Below, piece by piece: positions 22,311 through 33,172 of a stretch of DNA of 64,000 nt (positions are counted from its first letter, which is position 1; each line of letters starts with the position of its first letter). The position numbers and the translations under genes were made by a program. The notes under the pieces are model-generated. The model was not told where the DNA came from. It did not search any database and saw nothing but the letters and a program-made list of their open reading frames with translations. The DNA is taken from contig CM072343.1 in NCBI GenBank assembly GCA_036874045.1, forward strand, positions 6,716,001 through 6,780,000, in the 5' to 3' direction. Source of the DNA: Cymodocea nodosa. Its lineage: Eukaryota; Streptophyta; Magnoliopsida; Alismatales; Cymodoceaceae.

Positions 22311-23700
22311 TCAATGGATTATGGACTCAGGAGCTTCACATCATATGACTCCTACTAGGGAGTAGTTTGACACCTACGAGTAGGTGGAGGGTGGTCAAGT
22401 GACTTTGGCCAATGATGATGTGTGTTCTAGAGTTGGTGTGGGCACTATAAAATTTAAACTGCATGATGGCACAATTAGAATTTTGGAGGACGTTTGGCAC
22501 ATCCCAAAGCATGGAAAAAGTCTAATCTCACTGATGGCCCTTGATGCTAAGGGTTATAGATATACAAGTGGTGAGGGGAAGATTAGCATACTGAAAGGCT
22601 CATTAGTTGTTATGAAGGGAACCAAATCTGGTCCCTTATACATTTTGCAAGGCACTCCAATTATTGGCGCAGCTACATCAGCTATATCTGATCAGTAGGA
22701 TTTTTTTGTCATGTGGCACTCAAGGATAGGTCATTTGGGGTAGAAAGGAATGCAGAAACTGAGTAGTCTGGGCAAGTTTAATGGGCACAAGGTTGCTTGT
22801 ATTGACATGTGCAAGCATTGTGTCTTTGGCAAACAGAAAAGAATGTCATTTGTACATAGTCAGCATAGCTCCAAGGGAGTTCTTGATTATATTCATGCTG
22901 ATTGTTGGGGGCCTTCACGTTGGCCTTCTATTGCAGGTTCTAGATATTTTCTTTTTATCATTGACTGTCATTCAAGGATGAACTGTGTTTTCTTTTTGAC
23001 ACACAAAAGTGAAGCTTTTTCTTGCTTCAAGCATTGGAAGAAGCAGGTAGAAAACCAAACAGACAGAAAGGTAAAATATCTTAGAACTGATAATGGTCTT
23101 GAGTTTTGTTCTCAAGAATTTGATAACTTTTGTAAAGATGAAGGTATTACACGGCATAACACTATCAGGTATACCCCTTAGCAAAATGGAGTGGCTGAAA
23201 GATTGAACATAACACTCCTAGAAAAGGTATGTTGTATGCTGTTAACACAGCTTCCTATCTAGTGAATAGGTCCCCTTCTAGTGCCTTAGATGGGAAGATA
23301 CCTCTTGAGGTATGGTTGAAAAGATCTGCTAGTTATTCAAAGCTCAGAATTTCGGGTGTCTAGCTTACTATCATGTGAACAATGGCAAGTTAGAACCACG
23401 TGCCAAGAAAGGCATATTTATGGGCTATGGTGTTGGTGTAAAGGGATACATGATATATGATATTGAATCTCACAAAGTAATATATAGCTGTGATGTTACT
23501 TTTGATGAGAATTCTCTTTTGCAGGCAACAGATAAACTAGCAGGTGAAACACCAGAAATTGAGCACACCCTTCCTGAATAGATGGAGATAGATGACGCAC
23601 AACAGCTGCCTATCACTGATCAAGTTGAAATTAGAGAAATCTCATCTGAAACTCAGGAAAATGAAGTTGAGGAGGAAGAGGTGGAGCAACCACCACCAAG
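22311..23700 (+). pseudogene. copia-6 protease and integrase
   Basis: The protease motif MDSGASHHMTPT keeps its Asp (near 22325). GAG-pre-integrase has WHSRIGHLG and CKHCVFGKQKR. The integrase core shows IHADCWGPS, LRTDNGLEF and NGVAERLN, so the DDE residues are present, followed by MGYGVGVKGYMIYD. Stops are mostly TAG (for example TP-TAG-QNGVAER, LG-TAG-KGM), and a deletion or frameshift around 23200-23260 removes part of the core after the Glu. Confidence 0.86.
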
Positions 23701-23759
23701 AACCATTGGCAAAGATTGTCCTAGAAGAGACGTTAGACATCTGATTAGATATGGCTAGG

Positions 23760-25372
23760 ACAGTTTGGTTGCTTTTGCCTTACAAGTAGCAGTTGAAGTG
23801 GAGGATTCTGTTGATCCACCTACATATGAAGTTGCAATGAAAGATTCAGAAGCTGGTCTTTAGATGTCTGCTATGGAGGAGGAACTCCAATCTCTCCATA
23901 AGAACAAGACTTGGGAACTGGTGAAACGTCCAAAGAACACAAATATTGTTGGTTGCAAATGGGTCTATAAGAAGAAGATTGGGACTCAAGGCAACGCAGG
24001 TGTGTAGCACAAGGCAAGATTAGTCACCAAAGGTTATTCACAACGAGAAGGAGTTGACTTCAATGAGGTATTTGCTCCTGTTGTACATCATACATCTATT
24101 AGAATTTTGTTATCCATTGCTGCAGTATAGAATTTAGAATTGGAACAACTAGATGTAAAGACGGCCTTCTTGCATGGTGAGTTGGAAGAAAATATTTGGA
24201 TGGAACAACCAATAGGGTTTGTGGTGAAAGGTAAATCTGATTGGGTGTGCAAATTAAATAAGTCCTTGTATGGACTTAAACAGTCACCACGACAATGGTA
24301 CAAAAGGTTTGATGCCCTTATAGTTAAAGTTGGTTTTAGACGCAGCAACTATGATTCAAGTGTATATGTTAAAACTCTTGATAAGAGTACACATGTTTAT
24401 TTGTTATTGTATGTTGATAATATTCTTATAGCTGCGATGAATATCGAAGTGATACAGGAGTTGAAGGACACATTAAAATCAGAATTTGATATGAAGGATC
24501 TTGGTCCAGCTGGTAGAATTCTTGGAATGGAGATTAGGTGTGAAAGAAATTTTGGTAAGCTATTTTTGAATCAACAGAAGTATATTGAGAAGATCCTTAG
24601 CAGATTTGGTATGGCTTCATGCAAAGCCATTAGCATGCCTTATGATAGAAATGTCAAATTGTCATCTGCGATGTGTCCACAAATTGATTCTGAAAAGCTT
24701 GATATGTAGCGAGTTCCTTATGCACAGGCAGTTGGAAGTCTTATGTATGCTATGGTATGCACTAGGCTTGATTTGGCATATCCTTTGAGTGTTGTTAGTA
24801 GGTTCATGTCCAATCCAAGCAGGGAACATTGGAAAGTAGTTAAAAGGATATTCAGATATTTGAAAGGAACTCTAGGTGTTCGCTTGATGTATGCAGCAGA
24901 TCAGGGTTGTACTATGGCTGGTTATACAGACTCAGACTATGTAGGTGATGTTGACAGAAGGAGATCATTATCTGGTTATGTCTTTACATTTGTAGGTTCT
25001 ATTGTGAGTTGGAAATCAACTCTTCAGCCTCCGGTATCTCTGTCCACAACTGAGGCTGAATATGTGGCTATGACAGAAGCTGCAAAGGAAGGGATTTGGT
25101 TGAAAGGCTTACTTGGAGACTTTGGTTGGCGCATTGATAAAGCTGATATCTTCTGTGATAGTCTTAGTGCTATTTGTCTCTCCAAAGATAATGTCTTTCA
25201 TGATAGAACTAAACATATTGATGTTAAGTATCACTTCCTCAAGAATGAAGATAGGATAAAGATTATGAAGGTCAACACAAAAGACAATCTGGTAGATATG
25301 TTTACAAAGGGCATTGTTGAAAGCAAGTTCAAGCATTGCTTGGACTTACTCAACGTCTATTGCTACTGCTGA
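23760..25372 (+). pseudogene. copia-6 reverse transcriptase and RNase H
   Basis: The RT shows GCKWVYKKK, QLDVKTAFLHGELEENIWMEQ and KSLYGLKQSPRQWYKRFD. The catalytic box at 24410-24421 reads YVDN, with the second Asp changed to Asn (GAT to AAT), which should inactivate polymerase. RNase H follows with GYTDSDYVGDVDRRRS, LSTTEAEYVA, CDSLSAICLSKD and HDRTKHIDVKYHF, largely intact, ending near 25370. The reading is uninterrupted for 189 codons (24140-24709) and 209 codons (24743-25372), with TAG between them. Confidence 0.9.
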
Positions 25373-25427
25373 CCCAAGTTGGGTCTTGGTGATACATCAC
25401 CTGTTCGTGGTGAAGATTGATGAAATA

Positions 25428-25440
25428 CAAGGTGGAGATT
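25428..25440 (+). other. copia-6 polypurine tract
   Basis: The purine-rich AAGGTGGAGATT immediately precedes the 3' LTR start TGTGATGCG. Confidence 0.75.
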
Positions 25441-25789
25441 TGTGATGCGTGTGTCTTCCATCAAGTATATGTATGTCTTTGTATATGGTTGTATTTCTTT
25501 GATAATTTATACAGGGGCAAACTTGTCTTTTGTGTATCATCCATTAAGTATATGTATGTGTCTTTGTATATGGTTGTATTTCTTTGATTTCGTTCTCCCC
25601 CTTCTTTGTACCAGCAACCATACAGCAAGGAATCACGATAGATTGATCACCCGTGGACGTACCCGTGTTGGGGAACCATGTAAATTTGTTGTTCTTCGAA
25701 TTCTCCACTTGCAATCCTCTCTTCCACGCAAATCTCTTCTCCATGCTACCCCTAGATGCTCCACGTTTGTTTGATCTTTCCACACAACA
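25441..25789 (+). repeat. copia-6 3' LTR (349 bp)
   Basis: It has the same termini as the 5' LTR. It carries a local duplication of the segment ATTAAGTATATGTATG...TTGTATTTC and lacks the segment around the 5' LTR TATA box. Confidence 0.9.
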
Positions 25790-27345
25790 TCATGTTTTCT
25801 TGAGATTGTAAATTCATTAAAATCTTTAGGCAAGAAATTTGAGGAAAAAGACTTGGTAAGAAAGATCCTTAGATCTTTGACTAAAATTTGGGCTCAAAAG
25901 ATGACATCTATTGAAGAGTCCAAAGATTTAAATACATATACTCTCGATGATCTCATAGGAAATCTGATAGCCTATGAAGTACAACATTTAGATCCAAAAG
26001 GGAAGAATCCTAGAAGGGATCTAGCTTTTGAGGCTGATAAAGTCTTAGAAGTCACTAGTGATTCTAATGATGATTTACTATTGTTGACCAGAAAATTTAG
26101 AAGTTTGTTGAAGAAACGCAGGAACCTCAGGTCAGCAAAGACATCTAGAGCTATGGAGAAGAAGTCATTCATGAAAGACAAAATCATATGCTACAAGTGC
26201 AACAGGTCGGGTCACTTTCAAACTGATTATACCCTCAACAAAGATAAGAAGAATTCGAGGAGGAATTTCAAGAATAAGAAATTCAGAAAGAGAAGGACAC
26301 TTAAAGTGACATGGGATGACTCTTCAGCTTCACAAAGTGAAGAAGCAAAGGATTCAACATCAGACAATGAATCCTCGTCAACATCAGATTCAGAAGAAAA
26401 TCTGGCAAATATATGCTTCATGGAAAAATCCAGTGAGGTATCCTTTGATCAAAATGCTAGTTTTGATAGTTTTGATGGATTACTTGCTGAATACAATAAA
26501 CTAGTTAGAAAATATAAGAAAGTAAAAACAAAAGGAAAGAACACTAGGAAAATGTTAGATGAATCTGAAAATAAGATTGATTTTCTGAACTCTACGTTGA
26601 ATAAATTTAAAAAAGAAAATCAAAAGCATGCATAAGAAATTTTAAAGTTTATTGCAGTAGAAAAAAAATTACATGCAAATTGTGAAAATTTAATTGCTGA
26701 TAAAAAGAAAATGATCTGTGAAATTGAAAAACTGAAACTGACTATTACTGATTTAAATTCAAAAATTGATATGTTAAAGATTAAGGTTTGCGATCAAAAG
26801 GCTACATTAAGTAAATGGAATAATAGTCAAACTATAACAAATGAACTTAGTAGTAAAATATCAAATGTAGAAAAACATGGTATTGGTTTACACGATGCAT
26901 CTTCTGAAAATTATATATTGCATGATGGTACTGCTAAAAATAATGTCTTTGTTTCTAGTACTAAGAATAGTAAAAGAAAAACTATTCCATGTGTGATTAA
27001 AAGGGAGATAAATATGTGCAAATTGATAAAATGAAGCATATAAATAATAGCACACAAAGCAAGAATTTCAAAAGAAATTTTCAAAAAAATAAAGCTAAGT
27101 CATTTGAGAATTTTAATATTTTTGATTAGTTTTCTTCACATTTAAAAAATATCAGATATTGGGATTAGCAATCAAATAATGTTAGAAATGAAAAATTCAA
27201 CTCTAGTTTACATAGAGATAAATGTTTTGATAATTACAACATTAGGAGGAATAAACGTAGGAATAATTATTAGAAAATAGATAAGTTGAAGTTTAAAAAT
27301 ATTGATTATTCTGATATGACTCTCTCTAAAATTCTTGGACCCACT
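25790..27345 (+). pseudogene. copia-5 gag, second part
   Basis: Gag resumes after copia-6: KFEEKDLVRKILRSLTKIW, SKDLNTYTLDDLIGNLIAYE, then a zinc knuckle near 26189 reading CYKCNRSGHFQTDYTL, in which the final Cys is Tyr. A Ser/Asp/Glu-rich linker follows (about 26300-26420), then long Lys/Glu-rich coiled-coil-like sequence (26480-27030). One uninterrupted stretch of 260 codons runs from 25853 to 26635. The region ends at SKILGPTQK and a TAG near 27353. Confidence 0.85.
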
Positions 27346-27374
27346 CAAAAATAGGTTCTAAGAGATAAAATCTC

Positions 27375-27846
27375 TTCTTAACTATTTTGTAGGTACACAA
27401 ATCAAAATGGATAATGGATAGTGGAGCATTTAGCCACATGACTAGAGATATATGATTACTTACAGAAGTAATAGAGACCAAGAACAGACAAGTTACCTTT
27501 GAAAATAAAAGCAAAACAAATATCCTTAGGTCTAGCAAGGTTTAGGTAACTGAAAAATGTTTTATAAATGATGTCTTATTAGTGGAAAACTTAAGTTTTA
27601 ATTTATTGAGTGTTCCTGTTTTAATGAAGTTTTATAGAGTAATTTTTGAAAAAGATTCCTGTAAAATTATGGACATGTTTACAAATGAAATTTTATTCAC
27701 TACATATAAGAAATGATCCATTTGTATTCCGAATTTGCCTTCTGACATCATTAAAGACAATGCTTGCTTAATTGCAAAATCAAATGAAGTTATTTTATGG
27801 CATAGAAGGCTAGGACACTCAAACTTAAAATTATTACAAAAGTTGT
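27375..27846 (+). pseudogene. copia-5 protease and start of GAG-pre-integrase
   Basis: The protease active site is WIMDSGAFSHMTRD near 27410, Asp intact. The frame continues through CFINDVLLVENLSFNLLSV and NACLIAKSNEVILWHRRLGHSNLKLLQKL. TGA, TAG and TGA codons interrupt it. At 27847 a gypsy LTR begins in the middle of the GAG-pre-integrase zinc-binding domain, and the rest of this element should lie right of the window. Confidence 0.84.
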
Positions 27847-28795
27847 TGTTTGGGTTGTTAAGTTAATTCTTAAACTTGTTTAATTTTTTTTTATGCTTAT
27901 ATCAATAATTACTTTTAGAAGTAAACAAACAACATTTCACACAAATTAGACATTAATTTCAATTTGTATTTTAATTGCAAGTGCATAGTGTATATTGTAT
28001 TTGTGTGCAAGTATAGGTCGATCCCATAGAGATTGAGTAAGAATTGTGTATTGTTTCGATTTTTATATTGGAGTTTATATATGTTCAATTAAACACCTCG
28101 TTGAGTTACAGTTAACACAACAGACCTAGTTCGTGGAGTTATAGTTAACTCAACGGACTACCCTCATGGACTTAAGTTAACTCCACAAGCCTATTTTTCT
28201 AGTTAAATATTGTTATTTACAAAGGAATTTGGCTAACCATTGGGCGGTTCCATAGATTGTAAATAACATCAATTAAGCTCTTTAATGTTAGTTAATATTA
28301 GACTTATCATTAAGCAACACTAACATTTAGATATTTCAAATAGTAACCATTAAAATCTTTAAGTATCTAGAACAAATCAATTTTAGTAAACAATAAAACT
28401 ATTTTCTATTTTCTAAATCAAACAAACAGAAAACATTCACAATACTGATAATGATAACATTAACCATGATACAAAACAAACAATACAACACTTTAATACT
28501 AAATGTAAACATAGATAATTTGTTGTTTTTGGTATTTTTGTTTTAACATGTTCCTGAATATGAACGAAAGGTGAAATGTAAAAATCTTTATCGACAGTAA
28601 AAACTTCTGTCACTACATGTGACACAATTTCATCATTGAAAACTTAATCACTTACTATCTTGCCTCCTCTCCCTATAGAATCGCGAATCAAGAATTGTAA
28701 GATGATCTCCTCTTCAGCATACTAGCATCAACCTGAAACTAAGGCTAGAAGCTTTACAATCTCTTGAGATATGAGTCGGTGCTTGGTGAAAATGG
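27847..28795 (-). mobile_element. Gypsy A LTR, left part (Athila-like family)
   Basis: It starts on the plus strand TGTTTGGGTTGTTAAG (complement of the family LTR end ...CCAAACA) and follows the family LTR through the TCGATCCCATAGAGA segment, the GTTGAGTTA/TAACTC dyads near 28100-28190 and GATATGAGTCGGTGCTTGG. At 28796 the expected continuation (CTTCCCTTCCC...) is replaced by the start of a plus-strand LTR of the same family, so gypsy B is nested in it. Confidence 0.85.
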
Positions 28796-29974
28796 TGTTT
28801 AGAATGAAAAAGTGCATAATATTAACGGTTAAATGATGGTTAATTGCATAATATTTAGCTTATCATATGAGAATTAAGCCATTATGTTATAATTGCACTG
28901 TTATATGCTTTAATGAAAGAATCTGCATAATTTCAGGATATTAACGTTAATTAAGTACATTTCTGAATTGTCGGTAAGTTGCAGGTTTTTAATTTTTAAG
29001 TATCCAAATTTTCTGTTATTTCGGAGAGTTATATTGCATGTACCAGGCAGTTATGTTTTAAATGCTTAAAGAATATTTTATTATTTCTTGGAGTACACGT
29101 GTTGAAACATCAATGCATGACTTAAGTGAATTTTCGGTAAGTTATCTAGTAACTATCCGAAATGCATCTAGGCATTAGACAGTTAGGTTCGTAAGTATCT
29201 AAAATATCTGAACTTGTTAAGTTAGAATTATGCACGTGTTGAATTTAAATGCTTTATTATGTCACGTGAGATGCACATGTTTAACTCGTTAAGTTAGCAT
29301 AACTATACGCGTTGAGTTACTTGAATATACACTAAGGTAACGTGTTGCGTTAGTGTTATAAGCTTATAAGTTATTTCTTTATTGTACGTGTTTTATAGTT
29401 AAATCAACAAAGTATGTCTGTTGAGTTATATGTAACTCCACGGACCATTTATTTTCTAATATGCCATTGTAGTAGTTACAAAAATAGGACATTCGAAGGA
29501 AAACCACGATCATGCGTATCACGTAGGAATTCACTTATGGAATGAAGAAGAAATCACCATCATTGATATGAATGAAGAAAATCCAATCGATCATCTAAGC
29601 AGAAGCAGTTACTACAGAAGAAATATAAAAGAAGAGAAAAAATACGAAGAGTGTGTGTGTGCAGAGGTGGAGACCACGCTAACTACAGGAAGCGTCGAAA
29701 GTTCCCTGAAGCTCCACACCACCACCAAAATCACCAGCCATCGGAGGTCTGTGAGGATACTTTCTTGATGTTGGGTCGATTCCAAGCCAAACACAGTGCC
29801 TGACAACCATTGTGAGGAGTGATCGTGTCGTAGGAAGGGAAGCCATTTTCACCAAGCATCGACTCAAATCTTAGGAGATCGTAAAGCTTCTAGCCTTGGT
29901 TTCAGGTTGATGCCAGTATGCTGAAGAGGAGATCATCTTACAATTCTAGACTCGCGATTCTATAGGAAGAGGAG
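28796..29974 (+). mobile_element. Gypsy B 5' LTR, first part
   Basis: It starts TGTTTAGAATGAAAAAGTGC, the family LTR start, in plus orientation. It carries U3-like arrays of dyad motifs and, unlike the other copies, a block at about 29190-29400 (CACGTGAGATGCACATG, AACTCGTTAAGTTAG) shared with the copia-4 LTR. A TATA-like AAATATAAAAGAAGAG lies near 29622. It is interrupted at 29975 by a solo LTR (TSD AGGAG) and resumes at 32242. Confidence 0.88.
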
Positions 29975-32241
29975 TGTTTGGTTTTTACCCAGCACAACAC
30001 CAAAAAACCTAATTGGATCTCCAACAACGTACCAGAAAAACTTGGATTTGTTAACTTCTGTTTTTACTTAGTTAATTTATCTTTATGCCTATTCTTTTTC
30101 TTTAGAAGTAAACAAACAACCTTTAATACAAATTAGATATTAATTCCAATTTGTACTTTAACTGCAAGTGCACAGTGTCTATTGTATCAGTGTGCAAGTA
30201 CAAGTCGATCCCACAGGGAATTGCTTAAGAGTTGAGAACTATCTGTTTGTTAACAATAAAAATTTATATATTCAATAAGCTCTCCGTTGAGTTATAGTTA
30301 ACTCAATGGACAAAGTTTGTTGAGTTATGGCTAACTCAACGGACTAACCTCGTGGACTTAAGTTAACTCCACGAGCCTGTCTTTTCTTTTTAATACTGCT
30401 ATTTACAAAGGAATTTGGCCAACCATTGGGCGATTCCACAGATTGTAAATAACATCAATTATGCTCTTTAATGTTAGTAAACATTGGATTTATCATTAAG
30501 CATACTAACATTCAGATAATTCAAATAGTAACCATTAAAATTTTTAAGTATTTTGAATGAACTAATATCAGTAAACTATAAAACTAAAACTAAAATAAAA
30601 CAATCACAACACTGATAAAGATGACATTAATCACGATACAACACAAACAATACAACACTCAAGTACAACATACAAACATAGATAAATTGTTTTTGGTATT
30701 TTTGTTTTAATATGAACATGGAAATGGGTGAAAGGTGAAATGTAAAGTAATCTCAGTTGAGAGTAAATACTTCCGTCACTACATACGACGCAATTACACC
30801 ACTGAAAATTAAACCACTTACAATTCTGTCTCCTCTCCCTATAGAATCGCGAGTCTAGAATTGCAAGATGATCTCCTCTTCAACATACAAGCATCAACCC
30901 GAAGCCAAGGCTAGAAGCTTTACGATCTCCTGAGATATGAGTCGGCGCTTGGTGAAAATGGCTTCCCTTCCCACGACGCGATCACTCCTCACAGTGGTTA
31001 TCAGGCACTGTGTTTTGCTTGAAATCGACCCGACATCAGGAAAGTATCCTCACAGACCTCCGATGGTTGGTGATTATGATGGTGGTAATGATGGTTGGTG
31101 TGGTACTTCAAAGAATTGCTGACACTACCTGCAGAAAGCTCGGTGCTCCTCCTCTATACACATTGGCCATACCCATCAATCACACACACTTTACTTCTTT
31201 TTCTTCTTTTCTTTTATATTTCTTCAGTAGTAACTACTTTTGCTTGAATGGTCGGTTGGATTTTCTTCATTCATATCAACGACGATGATTTCTTCTCCCT
31301 TCGACGAGTGAATTCCTACGTGATACGTGCGATCGTGGTTTTTCTTCCAATTGTCCTGTTTTTACAACCGCTATAGTGGCATATTAGAAAATAAATAGTC
31401 CGTGAAGTTACAGATAACTCAACGGACTTTCTTCGTTGATTTAACTATAAAACACGTGCATAAATTTAACCATCTGATGCTCAGGTGCATTTCGGATACT
31501 TAAAAACTTAACTATCCGATGCCTAAATGCATTTCAGATACTTACAAACTTAACTATCCGATGCCCATATGCATTTCGGATAGTTACAAATAACTAACCG
31601 ATATATAACTTAAGTAAATCTACTAGATCTCGACACATGTCAGCAGTAGTTTAATAATGAAAGAAATATTTCAGAGAGTTACAGGTCTAACTATCCGATG
31701 CTCAGCTGCAATTTCGAATAGTTAGAGATAACTCACCGAAAATCCACTTAAGTCACTTTCCCAAAACGTGGCACGTGTCCACAGCTATTTTATAAATAAA
31801 AAGAGATTTCGGAGAGTTAGAAATATAACTGTCGGATGTCCAACTGTAATTTCGGTAGTTATAGATAACTCACTGAAAGTTCACTTAAGTCATGCATTAT
31901 GGTTTTAACAGGTGTACTTCAGGAAATAATAAAATATTTTTTTAAAACATAACTGTTCGGTAGTTTAAATATAATTATCCGATACATGTTCGGTCTGTTA
32001 AACATAACTATCTGAAATATCAAAAAATTCAGATACTTAAGAATTTCATAACCTACAACTTACCGACAGTTCAGAAATGTACTAAATTAACATTAATTCC
32101 CCAAAATTAAGCAGTAATTCTAATTAAAGCATATAACAGTGCAATTATAACATAATGACTTAATTCTCATATGATAAGCTAAATATTATGCAATTAACCA
32201 TCATTTAACCGTTAATATTATGCACTTTTTCATTCTAAACA
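29975..32241 (-). mobile_element. Solo LTR of the Athila-like family (2267 bp)
   Basis: The plus strand starts TGTTTGGTTTTTACCC and ends CATTCTAAACA, the full family LTR in minus orientation. Flanks are AGGAG at 29970-29974 and 32242-32246, a perfect 5-bp duplication. No internal domain is present, so this is a solo LTR left by LTR-LTR recombination, sitting inside an LTR of its own family. It is the most complete reference copy of the LTR in the window. Confidence 0.92.
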
Positions 32242-33066
32242 AGGAGGCAGGAATGTAAGTGATTAAGTTTTCAGTGGTGTAATTGCATCGTATGTAGTAA
32301 CGGAAGTTTTTACTATTGATAGAGATTTTTACATTTCACCTTTCATTCATCTTCAGGAACATATCAAAAAAAAAAACCAAAAACAACAAATTATTTGTGT
32401 TTACATTTAGTATTAAAGTGTTGTATTGTTTGTTTTGTATCGTGATTAATGTTATCATTGTTAATATTATGAATGTTTTATGTTTGTTTGATTCAGAAAA
32501 TAGAAAATAGTTTTACCGTTTATTGAACTTGTATTGTTCTAGATACTTAAAGATTTTAATGGTTACTGTTTGAAATATCTAAATGTTAGTGTTGCTTAAT
32601 GATAAATCTAATATTAACTAACATTAAAGAGCTTAATTAATGTTATTTACAATCTGTGAAACCACCCAATGGTTGGCCGAATTCCTTTGTAAATAGCAGT
32701 ATTCAACTGAAAAAATAAGCTCGTGGAGTTAACTTAAGTCCACGAGGATAGTCCGTTGAGTTAACCATAACTCCATGAACGAAGTCCATTGTGTTAACTG
32801 TAACTCAATAGAGTACTTAACTAAACACATATAAACTCCAATATAAAAATCGAAATAATACACAATTCTTACTCAATCTCTATGGGATCAACTTGTACTT
32901 GTACATAAATACAATATACACTATGCATCTGTAGTTAAAATACAAATTGGAATTAATGTCTAATTTGTGTGAAAGGTTGTTTGTTTACTTCTAAAAGAAA
33001 TTACTGATATAAGTAAGTTTAAGATTTAACTTTTCACAACCAAACAGAAGTTAACAAACCCAAACA
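32242..33066 (+). mobile_element. Gypsy B 5' LTR, second part
   Basis: The B LTR continues after the solo LTR (GCAGGAATGTAAGTGATTAAG) through the CCTCGTGGACTTAAG complement dyads near 32715-32810, ending AACAAACCCAAACA at 33066, followed by the PBS. Confidence 0.88.
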
Positions 33067-33073
33067 AGTTTTC

Positions 33074-33092
33074 TAGTGTCGTTACCGGGGAT
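33074..33092 (+). other. Gypsy B primer-binding site (tRNA-Asp type)
   Basis: TAGTGTCGTTACCGGGGAT matches 15 of 19 bases of the Athila PBS TGGCGCCGTTGCCGGGGAT. The mismatches are all transitions. Confidence 0.82.
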
Positions 33093-33172
33093 TGAGAAGC
33101 TAAGCAATTGTGAGTACTATTTTGTTTTAATAGCAGGAGGAGTGTTGTGTGTTTTACTCTATAATTGAGAAT

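Larger units (their letters stand above)
20547..25789 (+). mobile_element. copia-6: complete Ty1/copia element, Tnt1/Tork-like (5243 bp)
   Basis: Both LTRs, PBS, gag-pol and PPT are present, flanked by the 5-bp duplication TCATG (20542-20546 and 25790-25794). Removing it rejoins copia-5 gag. Length and LTR size (about 350-370 bp) fit the Tork lineage, and the protease-integrase segment (HIPKHGKSLISLMALDAKGY, ILKGSLVVMKG) resembles Tnt1. The polyprotein has many nonsense codons and key residue losses, so it is non-autonomous now. It is the only complete copia element in the window. Confidence 0.93.

Noticed and set aside
28080..28200. Regularly spaced inverted repeats resembling a CRISPR array
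   Set aside because: Units are degenerate, spacing is irregular, there are no unique spacers of constant length, and the setting is a plant LTR.
29568..29867. Short open frames on both strands in the gypsy B LTR (with relatives at 30937, 36345, 42111, 56165)
   Set aside because: They track the conserved LTR segment around the promoter. Frame and length vary between LTR copies, so they are probably noncoding.
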